Origin: Thalassococcus profundi
GTDB lineage: Bacteria; Pseudomonadota; Alphaproteobacteria; Rhodobacterales; Rhodobacteraceae
DNA: 64,000 bases
Assembly: GCF_003344785.1 (NCBI RefSeq)
Contig: NZ_QPMK01000013.1
Span: forward strand, 62,001-126,000
Reading direction: 5' to 3'
Shown: piece after piece, positions 61,936 through 64,000 of the stretch
Numbering within the stretch: position 1 is the first letter of the stretch
How the letters are laid out: each line of letters starts with the position of its first letter
The notes under the pieces: generated by a model
The model's database searches: none
What the model saw: only the letters and a program-made list of their open reading frames with translations
Told to the model about the DNA's origin: nothing
Made by a program: the position numbers and the translations under genes

Positions 61936-62601
61936 ATGACACACGCTGCCCCGACCGGCCTGCAAGCCGTGATCTTCGATCTCGACGGCACCTTGCTGGA
62001 CAGCGAGGCCGCGTCGCTGCGCGCCGGGCTGCGCGCCTTCGAAGCGGTCGGGGTCACGGTACCGGACAGTTTTCTTCACGGGCTGGTCGGCAAGGATTAT
62101 GCCGCCGGGCAGGCGCTGATCCGCGCCCGCTTTCCCGAGATCGACAGCGACCGGCTGGCCCGCGAATGGGCCGGTCTGACCCGCGAAATGCGCAACCGCG
62201 ACGGCGTGGCGCTCAAGCCCGGCGCCGCCGAACTGCTGGCGCATCTGTCCGAGCGTGGCATGCCCCTGGCGCTGGCCACCTCGTCGCATGACGGCAGCGC
62301 TCGCGAGAAACTGGCGCTGAGCGGTCTGGATCGGCATTTCGACATCGTCGTCACCCGCGACAGCGTGCTGCGCGCGAAACCCGCACCGGATGCCTACCTG
62401 CTGGCCGCCGAACGCCTGAGCCTGCCGACGGACCGGTGCCTGGTGTTCGAGGACAGCGATCCGGGGGCCGAAGCCGCCCACGGCGCCGGTGCCTGGGTGG
62501 TGCAGGTGCCCGACATCCTGCCCACCGACGGCGCCTTCGCGCACCACGTGGCCACCACCCTGAGCGACGGCGCCGACTGGGCGGGTCTGTGGCAGAGATG
62601 A
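61936..62601 (+). CDS. HAD-superfamily phosphatase (beta-phosphoglucomutase/GPH-like)
   Basis: 221 residues. Motif I is FDLDGTLLD (D15, D17), motif II is ATSSHD, motif III includes the Lys in RAKPAPDAY, and motif IV is FEDSDPG. A helical cap lies between motifs I and II, so it is subfamily I. Cytoplasmic; it dephosphorylates a small phosphometabolite. ATG 61936 is chosen over GTG 61912. Probably follows cpdB in one transcript (44-bp gap). Confidence 0.9.
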   Translation: MTHAAPTGLQAVIFDLDGTLLDSEAASLRAGLRAFEAVGVTVPDSFLHGLVGKDYAAGQALIRARFPEIDSDRLAREWAGLTREMRNRDGVALKPGAAELLAHLSERGMPLALATSSHDGSAREKLALSGLDRHFDIVVTRDSVLRAKPAPDAYLLAAERLSLPTDRCLVFEDSDPGAEAAHGAGAWVVQVPDILPTDGAFAHHVATTLSDGADWAGLWQR

Positions 62602-62612
62602 CCCTGCCCCCC

Positions 62613-62641
62613 TTGCACCGTGTCCCCTGCGCCGTTATATG
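62613..62641 (+). promoter_or_regulatory. Sigma-70 promoter of the SRP RNA gene
   Basis: TTGCAC (62613-62618), 17-bp spacer, TATATG (62636-62641). The start point would fall at about 62647, where the RNA stem begins. A near-consensus promoter of this kind is expected for an abundant RNA. Confidence 0.85.
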
Positions 62642-62645
62642 CGAG

Positions 62646-62744
62646 TTCGAGAGGTTGGCGCGGGCAGGCACCTCGCCAACCCGGTCAGGTCCGGAAGGAA
62701 GCAGCCGTAACGAGCCTCGCTTGGGTCGTTGTCCAGCCTCTCAC
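62646..62744 (+). ncRNA. ffs: Signal recognition particle RNA (4.5S type)
   Basis: About 99 nt. The conserved apical domain GGTCAGGTCC plus GGAAGGAAGCAGCC lies at about 62683-62706 and binds the Ffh M domain. The ends pair as GAGAGGTTGG (62649-62658) with CCAGCCTCTC (62733-62742), closing one long hairpin. It targets nascent membrane proteins to the translocon. Ends are approximate. The 188 bp after it, up to 62932, hold nothing I can identify. Confidence 0.95.
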
Positions 62745-62932
62745 CTCATCCCCCGAAGACCCTTTCAGAGGCAATTCCCTTTCAGACGCCGGAGTTCGAA
62801 GCCGGACAGTCCGGTTCAAGCCGGTCATGAGAATAAGCGATCTTATGCGGTCCTGACGCCCATCGCACCGGAGGCATGGTCCATCGCCGGTCCGTGTGAA
62901 CCCCAACCGTCTTGCCAAGACGATGCGACAGT

Positions 62933-63874
62933 TCAGCCTGGATCTCGCTCCTCCTCCGCGGGGGACACCGGCAAACCGGGGGTGGTATCGGTCAAGTAGG
63001 TCCGGTTGACGTAGGCATTTCCCCGTGCCGAGAAGTTCAGAATCAAATCGTCCCAGGTGTCAGGCAGGGTCGCGTCGCTCAGGCGCCGCATATGGCGATT
63101 GTTGATCCAGCGGCGCCGCATCTTGCTGTTCAGGCCCAAGCGCGTCGCATGACGGATAAGCTCCATCTGGACATAGGTGGGCGAGACATTCTGTTCCCGG
63201 AAAGCCCGCGCGCGATCCTGTAGAGCGGGATCGTCGACACCTAGCCGAGCCAGCAGATCGAGCAGCACGTTGCCCTTAGGAAAGGCGGCCCTGTCGAAAT
63301 GCACCGCCTGGATGTTGGATTGCCCGAACGCCGTGCCCCACAGATCGAGGCGGGTGGCATAGTCGACCAGGTCCCGCAGCCGGTCCGCGCTATTCACGTA
63401 CTGGCCGAAGCTTTGGACCGTGCGGCCCCGCTTCACGAGCTGGCTGTACAGGCTTTTGACATAGGCGCGCTGATCCCGCAGGTAGACGAGGATCGTGACC
63501 GTGTCGAAAAGCGACTTGAGGCGGGCGGCCAGGGCAGCGATAGCGACGCTGTCCTTGTCGTAGACCATGTAGAAATGCTCTTCGCTGATGAAGAACGGCC
63601 GGCCGCTGGCCGCCTTGTCCCTGATCTCGGCCTCGATCTGGTCCCATGCGATGTCTTGCAGGCCGGACAGACGGTATTTTCGCGGTATGCGCGCCTCGAT
63701 CTCCGGCGCGACCTGCCCCCGAAACGACGGAACCGACAGGAACTTGTGCCCGCAGAGCCCCCCGCAGCTGTCAATGTATTCGATCGGTGACCCCGGGCCT
63801 TCCTGCAGGAGGAAATTCTGTATGCTGGACGAACCGGCTTTGGGCGTACCGATGTGCAGGTAGAGATGGGCCAT
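62933..63874 (-). CDS. Sulfotransferase-like protein
   Basis: 313 residues. The N-terminal HIGTPKAGSSSIQNFL (7-22) is the P-loop-like 5'-phosphosulfate binding segment, and VYLRDQRAYVKSLYSQ (about 130-147) resembles the 3'-phosphate binding motif. It would transfer sulfate from PAPS to a polysaccharide or other acceptor; such enzymes occur in capsule or exopolysaccharide loci. The C-terminal half is poorly conserved. It is isolated after the SRP RNA. The last 126 bp of the window contain no gene I can support. Confidence 0.78.
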   Translation of the reverse strand: MAHLYLHIGTPKAGSSSIQNFLLQEGPGSPIEYIDSCGGLCGHKFLSVPSFRGQVAPEIEARIPRKYRLSGLQDIAWDQIEAEIRDKAASGRPFFISEEHFYMVYDKDSVAIAALAARLKSLFDTVTILVYLRDQRAYVKSLYSQLVKRGRTVQSFGQYVNSADRLRDLVDYATRLDLWGTAFGQSNIQAVHFDRAAFPKGNVLLDLLARLGVDDPALQDRARAFREQNVSPTYVQMELIRHATRLGLNSKMRRRWINNRHMRRLSDATLPDTWDDLILNFSARGNAYVNRTYLTDTTPGLPVSPAEEERDPG

Positions 63875-64000
63875 GGGGTTGCCTAGGCTTTTCTTTCAAG
63901 ATGCTCAAGGAACCGGCTTCTTGCCGCACAGCCTGGGCAAAAAATGTCCGATCCGCACCAAGCGGTCATTCCCGTACGACCTTTACCGGAGCTGCCACGG

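Noticed and set aside
62745..62932. Small gene after the SRP RNA
   Set aside because: Short frames here lack ribosome binding sites and coding character; also nothing at 63875-64000.

Overview
The window is a GC-rich, gene-dense chromosomal segment. Its gene families point to an alphaproteobacterium of the Rhodobacterales (Roseobacter group). The main pointers are an RpoHII-type heat-shock sigma factor behind an RpoE/ChrR-type promoter, an Mcl1-type malyl-CoA lyase, a psd-pssA-pmtA phospholipid cluster, an Lrp gene divergent from trxB, the DUF1150-Hsp20 pair, and DgcN/DgcA genes of marine-bacterial D-glutamate catabolism. I see no prophage, transposase, CRISPR array, tRNA, rRNA operon or biosynthetic gene cluster. 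The content is core metabolism and housekeeping.

Layout. 1-4.8 kb: a BMP-type nucleoside/purine ABC importer (ATPase cut by the left edge, two permeases, binding protein) with REP-like hairpin elements at two cistron junctions. 5-10.4 kb: aldo/keto reductase, nitroreductase, alpha-methylacyl-CoA racemase, and an Lhr-type 'ligase-associated' helicase. 10.4-18 kb: pheS, an SGNH lipoprotein, rpmI-rplT, pyruvate kinase, N-formylglutamate amidohydrolase, DUF1244 and a metallo-beta-lactamase-fold hydrolase. 17.3-20.2 kb: dgcN-dgcA-D-amino-acid transaminase. 20.4-24.9 kb: mcl1, a 45-residue protein with its own terminator, a Hint-domain protein, Lrp/trxB and an RraB-like protein. 25-27.1 kb: sulfate adenylyltransferase/APS kinase with an in-frame N-terminal winged helix. 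27.2-33.6 kb: DUF1150-hsp20, DUF465, purEK, a lone phnM with a secreted hydrolase, a Nudix protein and a DMT exporter. 33.7-36 kb: groESL with CIRCE. 36-45.9 kb: a small acidic membrane protein, DUF2161, TraB/GumN, an M3 peptidase, dut-moeB-like, coaBC, rpoH-chaN and a GST. 46-55 kb: ComM, esterase-gshB, yraN-rsmI/LpoA-like and glnD. 55-62.6 kb: psd-pssA-pmtA-tpm, nudC, cpdB and a HAD phosphatase. 62.6 kb: the SRP RNA gene with a near-consensus promoter, then a sulfotransferase-like gene.

Functional themes. Stress: CIRCE-controlled groESL, Hsp20, and RpoHII translationally coupled to a ChaN-type haem-binding protein. Redox and glutathione: trxB, gshB, GST. Membrane lipids: psd, pssA and pmtA make PE and PC, with tpm 3 bp behind pmtA. 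D-amino acids: dgcN, dgcA and the transaminase. Nucleotides: BMP importer, purEK, dut, cpdB, nudC.

No obviously novel large system is present. The most unusual single locus is the winged-helix/ATP-sulfurylase fusion at 25072-27141, which has a strong internal ribosome binding site exactly at the junction. The most unexplained non-coding structure is a set of perfect hairpins sharing a 10-bp stem/3-nt loop geometry but not sequence, together with two dispersed repeat families scattered through intergenic gaps.
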